DNA from: Bacilli bacterium
GTDB taxonomy: Bacteria; Bacillota_I; Bacilli_A; RFN20; CAG-826
Direction: 5' to 3'
DNA: 51,872 nucleotides
NCBI GenBank assembly: GCA_023268805.1
Contig: JALRKT010000006.1
Span: 418 to 52,289 of the forward strand
Shown one piece after another: positions 8,547-16,562 of the stretch; within the stretch, counting starts at the first letter, position 1, and each line of letters begins with the position of its first letter. The notes beneath the pieces were generated by a model. It saw nothing but the letters and a program-made list of their open reading frames with translations, ran no database searches and was not told the DNA's origin. The translations under genes and the position numbers were made by a program.

Positions 8547-9920
8547 ATGAAAACCCCATTTCAAACATATGCAGAACCTTATTTTGAGGAAGCAATTCGT
8601 CAATTAAGTTCCTGGATTCAAATTAATTCCATTCACGATGAAAAAACGATTGGTAAAAAGAAACCTTATGGTGAAGGCGTTTATCAAGCGCTACAGTTCA
8701 TCGGAAAACTTGCTGAAAAAGAAGGATTCAAAGTCGATTATTGTGATGGTCATGCGACAGAAATTACTATTGGTTCTGGTCCACTCATTGGAGTTTATGC
8801 CCATGCGGATGTTGTTCCCGTTGCCGAAGGATGGATTCATCCCCCCTTTGGTGGTGTGATTGAAAATGAAAAAATGTATGGCCGAGGTACCTCGGATGAT
8901 AAAGGGCCTGCCTTAGCAGCATTTTATGCATTAAAACTCTTAAAGGATCATTCCCTCATTGAAGGGTATCAAGTGCGGCTTGTCATTGGGGGTAATGAAG
9001 AAAAAGGGAGCGGTTGCTTAAAATATTATTTCCATCAATTAAAAAAACCTTACCCGGAAAGTGGGTTTACCCCCGATGGAAATTTTCCACTGATCTACGG
9101 AGAAAAAGGCATTGCTAACTATGAAATTTCTGGAAAAGTAGCCTGGCCTTCGATTCATGAAATTCGGGCTGGCATTGTGGCCAACTCCGTGATTGATGAG
9201 GCAACGGCTGTCATTGATCGCTTTGATCGTATTGAACCAATCTTGCGAGCCACTAAACTTCCCTATTCGGTGAAGCATGAAGGTAAAACTACAACCATCA
9301 CCTTGTTTGGAAAAGCGGCTCATGGGTCCTTACCACAACTGGGTGTGAATGCTGGAACGAAACTATTAAGCGTGTTAGCGCGTATTTATCCTTTCCCTGA
9401 ACTCGTGACGCTTGCCCAACAATACAGTCAATTTAACGGGAAAAAACTCGGTCAATATTATCGCAGTAAACTCCTTCATGAAACGACACTTAATGTGGGT
9501 TTAATTCACTTAATCAAGGGGAAATTTTCATTAATTGCCAATTATCGATATCCTGAAATCGTCTCCTTTGATACCGTCGCCCAAGGTATCAAAGCCATCA
9601 CACCCAAACCGCTTTCTTTCCAAGCGTTAATGGTATCAGAACCGTTATTGATGCAACCCGATTCACCGATGATTCAAACGTTATTAAAGGCGTATCAAGA
9701 AGAAACCGGTGATAAGAAAACTCCGATGGTGACCATTGGTGGTGGAACGTATGCAAAAGAAGCCAAAAACACTGTTGCCTTTGGTAGTAAATTTCCAGGA
9801 AAAGAAGACTTTATTCACGAAAACGATGAAAAAATCGATTTAGAAGACTTCACGCGTAGTATTAGTATTTATGCACGTGCGATGGCAGATTTAGGTCGCA
9901 TGCATGCGCTTAAAAAATAA
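8547..9920 (+). CDS. pepV: M20 family dipeptidase PepV
   Basis: The 457-residue protein carries the M20 zinc ligands in order: YAHADVVP (His, catalytic Asp), GRGTSDDKGP (bridging Asp), GGNEEKGSG (general-base Glu and ligand Glu), FTPDGNFP (Asp) and a late FIHENDE (His). The length and the TPDGNFP signature fit PepV, which cleaves dipeptides and some tripeptides in the cytoplasm. A ribosome site AAGGAGA precedes the start. It overlaps trmB by 17 bases, and the neighbouring M42 peptidase gene suggests an operon with a peptide-salvage role. The B. subtilis homologue (ytjP) maps to the equivalent region. Confidence 0.93.
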   Translation: MKTPFQTYAEPYFEEAIRQLSSWIQINSIHDEKTIGKKKPYGEGVYQALQFIGKLAEKEGFKVDYCDGHATEITIGSGPLIGVYAHADVVPVAEGWIHPPFGGVIENEKMYGRGTSDDKGPALAAFYALKLLKDHSLIEGYQVRLVIGGNEEKGSGCLKYYFHQLKKPYPESGFTPDGNFPLIYGEKGIANYEISGKVAWPSIHEIRAGIVANSVIDEATAVIDRFDRIEPILRATKLPYSVKHEGKTTTITLFGKAAHGSLPQLGVNAGTKLLSVLARIYPFPELVTLAQQYSQFNGKKLGQYYRSKLLHETTLNVGLIHLIKGKFSLIANYRYPEIVSFDTVAQGIKAITPKPLSFQALMVSEPLLMQPDSPMIQTLLKAYQEETGDKKTPMVTIGGGTYAKEAKNTVAFGSKFPGKEDFIHENDEKIDLEDFTRSISIYARAMADLGRMHALKK

Positions 9921-10521
9921 ACCTTGGGCCAAGCCTCTTATTGCTGAAAACGCTTCACGAATTACCCAAGACGATCATCCTTTTGTCGTCCAACACGCCA
10001 GTCATGCTCATTTAGAAATTGGCATGGGTAAAGGCGATTTTATCGTAGGAAAAGCAGCACTAAATCCGCATATTTATTTTTATGGGATTGAACGGGCGAC
10101 TACCGTTTTTGCATTTGCACTTAAAAAGGTTCTTGAACATGAACTTCCGAATGTTCATTTACTCTTAGGGGATTTTGCTAAATTTTCCTTAACGATGGCG
10201 GCTGAAACCTTTCAAACCATTTATTTAAATTTTTCCGACCCATGGCCGAAATTACGCCACCATAAACGACGTTTAACAGCCATCGGTAATTTAGAAAAAA
10301 TCACACGGATTCTTCAAGCATCAGGGGTACTCATCATGAAGACAGATAATCATGATTTGTTCGCATTTACCCTGAAGAATTTAGCGCTTTTTCCATATGA
10401 TATAATAAGCGTACAAGAACCGTATGATTCGCTAGAAGACGGCGATGTTGCCACTGAATATGAGCGATACTTTCGCGATAGAGGAGAACCGATTTATCGG
10501 TTGATAGCAAAAAAACGATGA
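9904..10521 (+). CDS. trmB: tRNA (guanine-N7-)-methyltransferase
   Basis: The 205-residue Rossmann methyltransferase has the SAM motif EIGMGKGDF (expected E-x-G-x-G), the diagnostic FSDPWPK, HHKRRL and the C-terminal TEYERYF stretch. It makes m7G46 in tRNA. The start ATG 9904 lies inside the end of pepV; the sequence RLKNKPWA at the N-terminus is typical (RxRxKPWA). The stop overlaps the next start as ATGA. Identity is secure. Confidence 0.95.
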   Translation: MRLKNKPWAKPLIAENASRITQDDHPFVVQHASHAHLEIGMGKGDFIVGKAALNPHIYFYGIERATTVFAFALKKVLEHELPNVHLLLGDFAKFSLTMAAETFQTIYLNFSDPWPKLRHHKRRLTAIGNLEKITRILQASGVLIMKTDNHDLFAFTLKNLALFPYDIISVQEPYDSLEDGDVATEYERYFRDRGEPIYRLIAKKR

Positions 10522-11606
10522 ATTACTTAACAAAAAAAGAATTATCCTGGTTTAAAACGCTTTCAGAAAAAAATGCCATTTCCGGTCAAGAAAATGAAGT
10601 TGCTGCTTTTTTAAAGCGCCATTTTGAAGCAAAAAATCTTCCCATGATTACCGATGCTTTAGGCTCTATTTTTGCGGTTAAAAAATCTAAAAACCCTGAT
10701 GCATTAAAAGTGATGATCATGGGCCATATGGATGAGATTGGTTTTATCGTCAGCAAAATTGAAGACAACGGGATGCTGCGCTTATTGCCAATAGGTGGTA
10801 TTAATCCGTTAACGTTAACCTCCCAACGTATGCGCGTAAAAACGACGCAAAAAACATACGTGATTGGTGCCATTGATGCGACGCCACCCCATTTACTTGG
10901 CGCAGGTTCACCCCCCATTCCTCGCGTGGAAGATGTTTACCTTGATGTGGGATTATCCGCGAAAAAAGCCGTGCTTGAAGCGGGAATTCAACTCGGAGCG
11001 ATGGTGACCTTTGATGCACCTTTTCAAACCTTAGCAGGCGGTCAACGCATCTTAGGAAAAGCGTTTGATAATCGCTACAGTCTTGTGATGGGACTTTCCA
11101 TTCTTGACGCGTTAGAAAACAAAGACTTACCTTATGATCTTTATGTGGGTGCCTCTGTCCAAGAAGAAGTTGGATTACGTGGTGCCCAAACCATGACCCA
11201 TCGTATTCAGCCGGATTTTGCGATTGTATTAGATTGCTCACCGGCACGGGATAGTAGTGGAAAACCCGATGAACTCGGTCAATTAGGTCAAGGTGTCTTA
11301 TTGCGGTATTTAGATCGCTCGATGGTCGCACGTCCTACGTTGTTAGCCTATCAAGAAAAAATGGCAAAACGCGCACGTGTACCCTATCAATATTTTGATT
11401 CTCCAGGGGGTACGGATGCAGGGGCGGTTCATAAATCCAACGCGGGTGTAATGACGTTAACGCACTGTATCGTCGCACGAAGTATTCATTCTCCGTCCAC
11501 CATTCTTGATACTTATGATTTTTTCGCCAGTAAGAAAACCTTGCTCACCATGTTAAAAGATTTTTCATTGGCTCGATTTGAACAACTCCAACGTGAGGAT
11601 CGCTAA
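10518..11606 (+). CDS. M42 family metallo-aminopeptidase (YtoP-like)
   Basis: The 362-residue protein shows the M42 metal and catalytic motifs: MGHMDEIGF (His ligand and Asp), AFDNR (bridging Asp), QEEVGLRGA (catalytic Glu pair), LDCS region (Asp ligand), GGTDAGAVH and VARSIHSP (final His). M42 enzymes are cytoplasmic, usually dodecameric aminopeptidases; annotations as endoglucanase are historical. Coupled to trmB through an ATGA overlap, and directly followed by ytpR (TAAATG). A second M42 gene lies at 42077, and the two are clearly paralogous but divergent. Substrate preference cannot be read from sequence. Confidence 0.92.
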   Translation: MNYLTKKELSWFKTLSEKNAISGQENEVAAFLKRHFEAKNLPMITDALGSIFAVKKSKNPDALKVMIMGHMDEIGFIVSKIEDNGMLRLLPIGGINPLTLTSQRMRVKTTQKTYVIGAIDATPPHLLGAGSPPIPRVEDVYLDVGLSAKKAVLEAGIQLGAMVTFDAPFQTLAGGQRILGKAFDNRYSLVMGLSILDALENKDLPYDLYVGASVQEEVGLRGAQTMTHRIQPDFAIVLDCSPARDSSGKPDELGQLGQGVLLRYLDRSMVARPTLLAYQEKMAKRARVPYQYFDSPGGTDAGAVHKSNAGVMTLTHCIVARSIHSPSTILDTYDFFASKKTLLTMLKDFSLARFEQLQREDR

Positions 11607-12221
11607 ATGTACGCGCTCGTTCAACCCCGTCACTTTCCCCAATGGTTGTTTTTGATCTACCAACAAACAAAAACTGCCGATCGTGTTGAAGTCCATCGCG
11701 GGCATCAGCTGTTGTACTGCCAAGATCACGTAATTGGCGTCAATATTCCGTGGAATGAAACGTTAAATGAAAAATTTTCGCTTCAACCTGGCATCGTACG
11801 AAAAATCAATGAAACCTTACTTGCCTATTTAGAAAAAGAACTTGAAGGCATTGCCTTACCATCCTCCCTTCGACCCTTTTCCTCTGGATTTATCAAAGGG
11901 AGAGTCATACAAAAAGAAGAACATCCCGATTCGGACCACTTATTCGTGTGTCAGGTTAATTTGGGTACGTTCACCCGACAAATCGTGACAAATTCAACCA
12001 CCGTCACTGTAGGTAGTGGTGTGGTCGTTGCCGTAGATGGTGCGCTTATGAATGATGGTTCAATGATGGAAACGACCATGATGCTAAAACAAAAAACTGA
12101 AGGTATGTTTTGTTCACAAAAAACCCTCGGTATCGAACCCGTTACACAAGCGGGTGTGATGCTACAAGCGTGGGACGATAAAGAATTAGGAGAAGACTTT
12201 TATGCTACAACCGGAAGTTGA
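11607..12221 (+). CDS. ytpR: YtpR-like protein with tRNA-binding (EMAP-II/OB) domain
   Basis: The 204-residue protein has a unique N-terminal part of about 105 residues and a C-terminal tRNA-binding domain like that at the start of PheT: GFIKGRVIQKEEHPDSDHLFVCQVNLG, then QIVTNS and GMFCSQKTLGI. This composition matches YtpR of Bacillus, whose exact role is unknown. It starts at the base after the M42 stop and ends 20 bases inside the next gene. The same M42/trmB/ytpR grouping occurs in B. subtilis. Confidence 0.88.
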   Translation: MYALVQPRHFPQWLFLIYQQTKTADRVEVHRGHQLLYCQDHVIGVNIPWNETLNEKFSLQPGIVRKINETLLAYLEKELEGIALPSSLRPFSSGFIKGRVIQKEEHPDSDHLFVCQVNLGTFTRQIVTNSTTVTVGSGVVVAVDGALMNDGSMMETTMMLKQKTEGMFCSQKTLGIEPVTQAGVMLQAWDDKELGEDFYATTGS

Positions 12222-13302
12222 ATTAAAAAAAGCGGGCAAAATTAAACGATTAACGAACAAAACGTTTCAATTTTCTTCCTCGTTAAAAGAGGGATTTTAT
12301 ACGGCGAATTATTTTTTAAAAACCCGAAAAATTGTTGAGCAATTTCTTCCTAATCAAAAGGTCTATATGCAATTTTTTCAATGGCAAAATGATTTAATTG
12401 CGTGTGGCATTGATGAAGCTATCGCTTTAATTCATACGTGTGCCCGTCATCCAGAAGATTTAGTTATTCATGCCCTTCATGACGGGGATCCATTAAACGG
12501 TAAAGAACCCATCTTAACGATTGAAGGTCGTTATGAAGATTTTGGATTTTTAGAATCCACGATTGATGGTATCTTGTCACGAAGAACGTCCGTCGCCTCC
12601 AATACCCGTGATGTATTGAAAGTGGCGAATGGAAAACCGGTGTTTTCCATGGCGGATCGCCAAGATGATTATCATACCCAAGCGGGTGATGGCTATGCAA
12701 GCTATGTTTCTGGCATTCAAAAAGTGAGTACCGATGCTCAAGGATCGTGGTGGGGTGGTAAAGGGATGGGGACAATGCCGCATGCGCTGATCCAAATGTG
12801 CCAAGGTGATATCGTTCAAGCAGCTACGTTATATCATCAAACGTTTCCGAATGAAAAAATTACGGCTCTCGTAGACTACACCAATGATGTGATCACGGAG
12901 TCCTTAAAAGTTGCAAACGCATTTCCAAAAGACCTCGGAGCTGTGCGCGTTGATACCTCACAAAGTTTAATCGATGCCTACTTTACCCGTCATCCTGAAG
13001 CCATTCAAGGCGATGTTCATGGGGTGAATCCGCCGCTCATTAAAGCGTTACGAAATGCCTTAAATGAAAATGGTTTTCACCATGTAAAAATTATTGTAAG
13101 TTCGGGTTTTAATCCTGAAAAAATTGCGCGTTTTGAACGTGAAAATACCCCGGTTGATTTGTATGGTGTGGGGCTATACTTGGTGACATTACGGACGAAC
13201 TTTACCGGAGACCTTGTCATGCTGAACGGTGAAGATCAAGCAAAATTTGGTCGAAAAAAACTCGATAGTCATCGATTAGAACGCGTTTTATTCCCTCTTT
13301 AA
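12202..13302 (+). CDS. pncB: Nicotinate phosphoribosyltransferase
   Basis: The 366-residue protein belongs to the NAPRTase family: N-terminal FYTANYFLKTRKI, the DGDPLNGKEPILTIEG segment, FGFLESTIDGILSRRTSVA with the TSVAS-type phosphoribosyl region, and the VRVDTSQSL and IIVSSGFNPEKI strands of the barrel. It makes nicotinate mononucleotide from nicotinate and PRPP, an entry to NAD without the de novo path. The length is that of the short Gram-positive type. A GGAG precedes the start inside the ytpR end. Assignment to nicotinate rather than a related pyridine is by family resemblance. Confidence 0.88.
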   Translation: MLQPEVELKKAGKIKRLTNKTFQFSSSLKEGFYTANYFLKTRKIVEQFLPNQKVYMQFFQWQNDLIACGIDEAIALIHTCARHPEDLVIHALHDGDPLNGKEPILTIEGRYEDFGFLESTIDGILSRRTSVASNTRDVLKVANGKPVFSMADRQDDYHTQAGDGYASYVSGIQKVSTDAQGSWWGGKGMGTMPHALIQMCQGDIVQAATLYHQTFPNEKITALVDYTNDVITESLKVANAFPKDLGAVRVDTSQSLIDAYFTRHPEAIQGDVHGVNPPLIKALRNALNENGFHHVKIIVSSGFNPEKIARFERENTPVDLYGVGLYLVTLRTNFTGDLVMLNGEDQAKFGRKKLDSHRLERVLFPL

Positions 13303-13328
13303 CAAGTATTAACTTTCGAGCATTAATA

Positions 13329-13357
13329 GTGGAATGTAAAATATTTTCATTTATAAT
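13329..13357 (+). promoter_or_regulatory. Promoter of the ccpA-like gene
   Basis: A perfect TATAAT lies at 13352-13357. Seventeen bases before it is GTGGAA (13329-13334), a poor match to TTGACA but identical in sequence and spacing to the element upstream of the dnaB-like gene. The leader before the start codon would be about 24 bases and includes GGAGGA. Confidence 0.55.
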
Positions 13358-13387
13358 GTAAGAAATTTCAGTATGGAGGATGATTTC

Positions 13388-14383
13388 ATGAAAAACATGA
13401 AAGATCGCGTCACAATTTACGAGGTTGCCGTTGCGTCTGGGGTTTCACTAGCGACAGTGTCACGCGTCATCAATAATAATTCGAATGTCACTGCAAAAAC
13501 AAAAAAACGGGTCGAAGAAACGATTGCACGTCTTGGGTACAAACCGTCTCGTCTAGCACAAGCGCTAGCGACAAATAAAACAACTAACATTGGTATTGTA
13601 ATTCCAAGTGCAAACTATGTGTATATTGCCAACATGTTAAACGGAATGACGGATGAAGCAAAAACACTCGGATACCAATTAACCTTATTCGTCACGAATA
13701 AATCCAAAGAGGATGCACTTCAAGTCGTTGAAAAAGTAATAACGTCCCATGTGGATGGTGCAATTATTTTTGATGATGAACTCGATCAATCGGATATTGC
13801 CAAACTCTCAAGTTATAAAATTCCACTAGTCGTTGTTAATAATGAAGTGCAAGGTGAAAAATTGGCTTCCATTCATTTTGACTATGAAGAAAAAGTGCGT
13901 GAAGTGACCGCAGACTATATGAAAAAGGGTGGCAAAAAGATGTATTTCTTACATTTACATCATTCAGGGCGCTTACTTGAACGCATTGAACGAGCATTTA
14001 TTGAATCCCACATTCAAGCAGGAAAAAATTATGGAGTCTTTTCGGTCGAAGATTCTTATCGCCAAACGTATGCCGATTTCTTAGAAATATTTAAGTCTAC
14101 TCGATCGGGTTATTTTTTAGCCTATCGCGATTCTTTAGCAGCCGCGGTGATAAATGCGGCGCTTGATTCTGGGTTGCGGGTTCCAGAAGATGTTGAGGTT
14201 CTTTCGTTAATTGGTACCAAATACGCTTCAATTATTCGGCCCCAATTAACGAGTTTACACATTGATCTTAAAGATGTCGGGTCAACCGCGGTCACCATGC
14301 TTTCTAAATTCTTAAATGATGAAGACGTTGAACAAGATAAATCGTTTGATTCAACCTTTGTAAAACGCGATTCAACGATTTAA
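13388..14383 (+). CDS. ccpA: LacI-family transcription regulator, CcpA-like
   Basis: The 331-residue protein has the LacI helix-turn-helix and hinge (VTIYEVAVASGVSLATVSRVIN, then YKPSRLAQALAT) followed by the sugar-binding-type core. Near the end, IIRPQLTSLHIDLKDVG and the final RDSTI resemble CcpA (VRPQLTSV... and ...RQST). CcpA acts with HPr-Ser46-P as the catabolite regulator in Firmicutes. Start: ATG 13388, eight bases after GGAGG; the upstream in-frame ATG at 13373 overlaps this site. Placement directly before tyrS agrees with the ccpA region of Bacillus. I looked for cre-like sites near glgB and ackA and saw no convincing one. A regulator of a specific sugar set remains possible. Confidence 0.8.
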   Translation: MKNMKDRVTIYEVAVASGVSLATVSRVINNNSNVTAKTKKRVEETIARLGYKPSRLAQALATNKTTNIGIVIPSANYVYIANMLNGMTDEAKTLGYQLTLFVTNKSKEDALQVVEKVITSHVDGAIIFDDELDQSDIAKLSSYKIPLVVVNNEVQGEKLASIHFDYEEKVREVTADYMKKGGKKMYFLHLHHSGRLLERIERAFIESHIQAGKNYGVFSVEDSYRQTYADFLEIFKSTRSGYFLAYRDSLAAAVINAALDSGLRVPEDVEVLSLIGTKYASIIRPQLTSLHIDLKDVGSTAVTMLSKFLNDEDVEQDKSFDSTFVKRDSTI

Positions 14384-14396
14384 AAGGAAAACGATT

Positions 14397-15647
14397 ATGC
14401 ATATTATTGATGAACTCACGTGGCGAGGCTTAATTAAAGATACATCCAATCGTGAAGAATTAGCGTCGATTTTATCCAAACCAACAACCATTTATTGTGG
14501 TTTTGATCCTTCCGCAACCTCGATGCACTTAGGTAATTTTGTGCCGATTTCGGTTTTAATGCGACTTCAACGTGCAGGCCACCGCATTATTGCCCTTGTC
14601 GGAGGTGCAACAGGGATGATTGGGGATCCTTCCGGAAAAAGTAAAGAACGCAATTTACTCGATAAAACGACTTTGGCGAGCAATACGGCCTTGATTCAAA
14701 AACAACTCACCCGTTTTTTAGATTTCTCGGATCCGAAAAAAGGCGTGGTCTTAAACAATTATGATTGGCTAGGAAAACTCTCGATGATTGATTACTTAAG
14801 AGATTTCGGAAAATATTTTCCGATTAATGTCATGTTAGCCAAAGATGTTGTCGCGAATCGTCTTGAAAATGGATTATCCTACACCGAATTTTCTTATATG
14901 ATGCTCCAATCAATTGATTTTTATCATTTATACCAAGAAGAACAATGCCAAATTCAGTTTGGCGGTTCCGATCAATGGGGAAATTTAACGAGTGGGTTAG
15001 AACTCATTCGGAAGGCGACAGATAAACCTGTCCCTGCCGCTGTTTTTACCACGCCACTAATCACGCGAAGTGATGGTAAAAAGTTTGGTAAATCCGAAGA
15101 TGGTGCGCTCTTTTTGGATGCGCAACTAACAAGTCCTTATACGCTTTATCAATACTTTTATAATGTCAGTGACGCCGATGCAATTCGCTATTTAGAAATC
15201 TTTTCGTTTCTTGATCAAGCGTCTATCCGTGCGATACAAGTGGAACATGAACAAAAATTAGGACAACGCATTGGGCAAAAAGCACTTGCAGAACAATTGG
15301 TCACACTCATTCATGGAGAAGAAGGTCTCAAAGAAGCACAAGCCTTAACCCATGTCTTTTTTACAGGCGCCTTTCAAACCTTATCTCAACCCCAATTAAC
15401 TGCGGTCTTTGCTGACAAAATGATTCAAGTCGATGGCACCCTTCCTTTAGAAGATATTCTTGTAAGTATTGGTGCGGCCAGCAGTAAACGCGAAGCACGC
15501 GAATTTATTCAAGGGAACTCCATCCAGATCAATGGTGAGATGATAAACACACTCGGAAAATCCCTAGAAAACCTTTCGAGTTTACACGGGGCATATTACG
15601 TGATTCGTCGCGGGAAAAAACAGTATTACTGTGTAACCGTGAAATAA
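14397..15647 (+). CDS. tyrS: Tyrosine-tRNA ligase
   Basis: The 416-residue class I synthetase begins with YCGFDPSATSMHLGNF (HIGH motif as HLGN), has GGATGMIGDPSG, the tyrosine pocket QFGGSDQWGN and KFGKS near residue 229. The C-terminus is an S4-type RNA-binding domain (SKREAREFIQGNSIQING). AAAGGAAA precedes the start, 13 bases after the ccpA-like stop, so both probably share a transcript. No T-box is visible upstream, unlike leuS, thrS and pheS here. A hairpin terminator follows. Confidence 0.96.
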   Translation: MHIIDELTWRGLIKDTSNREELASILSKPTTIYCGFDPSATSMHLGNFVPISVLMRLQRAGHRIIALVGGATGMIGDPSGKSKERNLLDKTTLASNTALIQKQLTRFLDFSDPKKGVVLNNYDWLGKLSMIDYLRDFGKYFPINVMLAKDVVANRLENGLSYTEFSYMMLQSIDFYHLYQEEQCQIQFGGSDQWGNLTSGLELIRKATDKPVPAAVFTTPLITRSDGKKFGKSEDGALFLDAQLTSPYTLYQYFYNVSDADAIRYLEIFSFLDQASIRAIQVEHEQKLGQRIGQKALAEQLVTLIHGEEGLKEAQALTHVFFTGAFQTLSQPQLTAVFADKMIQVDGTLPLEDILVSIGAASSKREAREFIQGNSIQINGEMINTLGKSLENLSSLHGAYYVIRRGKKQYYCVTVK

Positions 15648-15650
15648 AGA

Positions 15651-15680
15651 AAAAAACTTGGAGGAAACTCCAAGTTTTTC
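15651..15680. terminator. Bidirectional terminator between tyrS and rpsD
   Basis: ACTTGGAG (15656-15663), a GAAA tetraloop (15664-15667) and CTCCAAGT (15668-15675) form a perfect stem, flanked by an A run on the left and a T run on the right. It can stop transcripts from both converging genes. Confidence 0.9.
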
Positions 15681-15703
15681 TTTGATCGATGACAATGAAC
15701 CGA

Positions 15704-16309
15704 TTACAAGAGTCGGTTGTAGTATTCAACGATTTGGGCTTCGTTAATGTCTTGGGATAATTCATTACGTTCCGGGAAGCGTACGAATGATCCTTCCATT
15801 TTTTCTTTGTTCACAGACACATAGGCCACCGTGCCTGCAATGTTTTCAAGGCTGGCTTTGATGGCCACTAAACCTTTACTTTTTTCATTGACGGCGATAA
15901 CATCATTGATCGCGCATAAGTAACTTGGGATATCCAATTTACTGCCATTGACCGTGATGTGACCATGGTTGACGAGTTGACGGGCGGCTTTACGGGTTTT
16001 AGCAAAACCTAAACGGAAGACAAGATTGTCTAAACGTGATTCAAGAATTTGCATAAAGCGGGTGCCAGTAACTTCTTTACTCTTGACTGCGAGTAAGAAT
16101 AAACGACGGAATTGACGTTCATTGACGCCATACGTAAAACGAAGTTTTTGTTTTTCTAAAAGTTGTTTACCGTATTCCGAAGGTTTTTTCTTGCGGCTAT
16201 TTCCATGTTGGCCTGGGCCATAAGGACGGCGGGCAAGTTCCTTTCCGGTTTCTAACGTAGAAAAACCTAAACGACGTGAACGTTTCCAATCAGATCCACG
16301 AAATCTCAT
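15704..16309 (-). CDS. rpsD: 30S ribosomal protein uS4
   Basis: The 201-residue basic protein begins MRFRGSDWKRSRRLGFS and has ARRPYGPGQHG, then the S4 RNA-binding domain (ESRLDNLVFRLGFAKTRKAARQLVNHGHI). It is a primary 16S-binding assembly protein and autoregulator. The start at 16309 follows AGGAGGA; ten in-frame codons further upstream are before that site and are rejected. It has its own strong promoter and a leader of about 150 bases. Its position beside tyrS and an ezrA-like gene is as in Bacillus. Confidence 0.96.
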   Translation of the reverse strand: MRFRGSDWKRSRRLGFSTLETGKELARRPYGPGQHGNSRKKKPSEYGKQLLEKQKLRFTYGVNERQFRRLFLLAVKSKEVTGTRFMQILESRLDNLVFRLGFAKTRKAARQLVNHGHITVNGSKLDIPSYLCAINDVIAVNEKSKGLVAIKASLENIAGTVAYVSVNKEKMEGSFVRFPERNELSQDINEAQIVEYYNRLL

Positions 16310-16461
16310 GTAGGGATTCCTCCTTTCTTGATTGCACAATAAAGCGAGGTGTACCTTCCAACCTTCGGGTGCTAAACTTCACGGTTCGCCTTTAAGCTAA
16401 GGTTACTGCGTTTAAGTAGGTGTTAAGCGTCAGACAAGGCGTAGGTGCATGCTTTCAATGC
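16310..16461 (-). promoter_or_regulatory. Structured 5' leader of rpsD, candidate S4 autoregulatory site
   Basis: The leader RNA is about 150 bases. Reading along the minus strand, CGCCTT pairs with AAGGCG about 50 bases later and encloses a second hairpin (CTGACGCTTAA with TTAAACGCAG, one bulge). A further stem-loop ACC-CGAA-GGT lies closer to the gene. In Bacillus, S4 represses its own mRNA by binding a leader pseudoknot; I infer a similar role but have not matched a known model. Confidence 0.5.
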
Positions 16462-16467
16462 TTTATA

Positions 16468-16496
16468 AATATAACGAATTCCTTAGAAAACGTCAA
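16468..16496 (-). promoter_or_regulatory. Promoter of rpsD
   Basis: On the minus strand TTGACG (16496-16491), 17 bases, then TATATT (16473-16468). Both elements match the housekeeping consensus at 5 of 6 bases. Confidence 0.82.
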
Positions 16497-16540
16497 TGTT
16501 TTTAATTTTAACGAGTCGTTCAGCGTTTCGTTTTTTGATG

Positions 16541-16549
16541 TGCTATATT
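16541..16549 (+). promoter_or_regulatory. Extended -10 promoter of the ezrA-like gene
   Basis: TGCTATATT is an extended -10 element with no good -35. The start codon lies 13 bases after it, so the mRNA leader would be only about six bases. Confidence 0.4.
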
Positions 16550-16562
16550 AAGGTTAATCATT

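Noticed and set aside
10801-11331. 176-codon minus-strand frame inside the first M42 gene
   Set aside because: It is fully antisense to a well-supported enzyme gene and shows no recognisable protein features.
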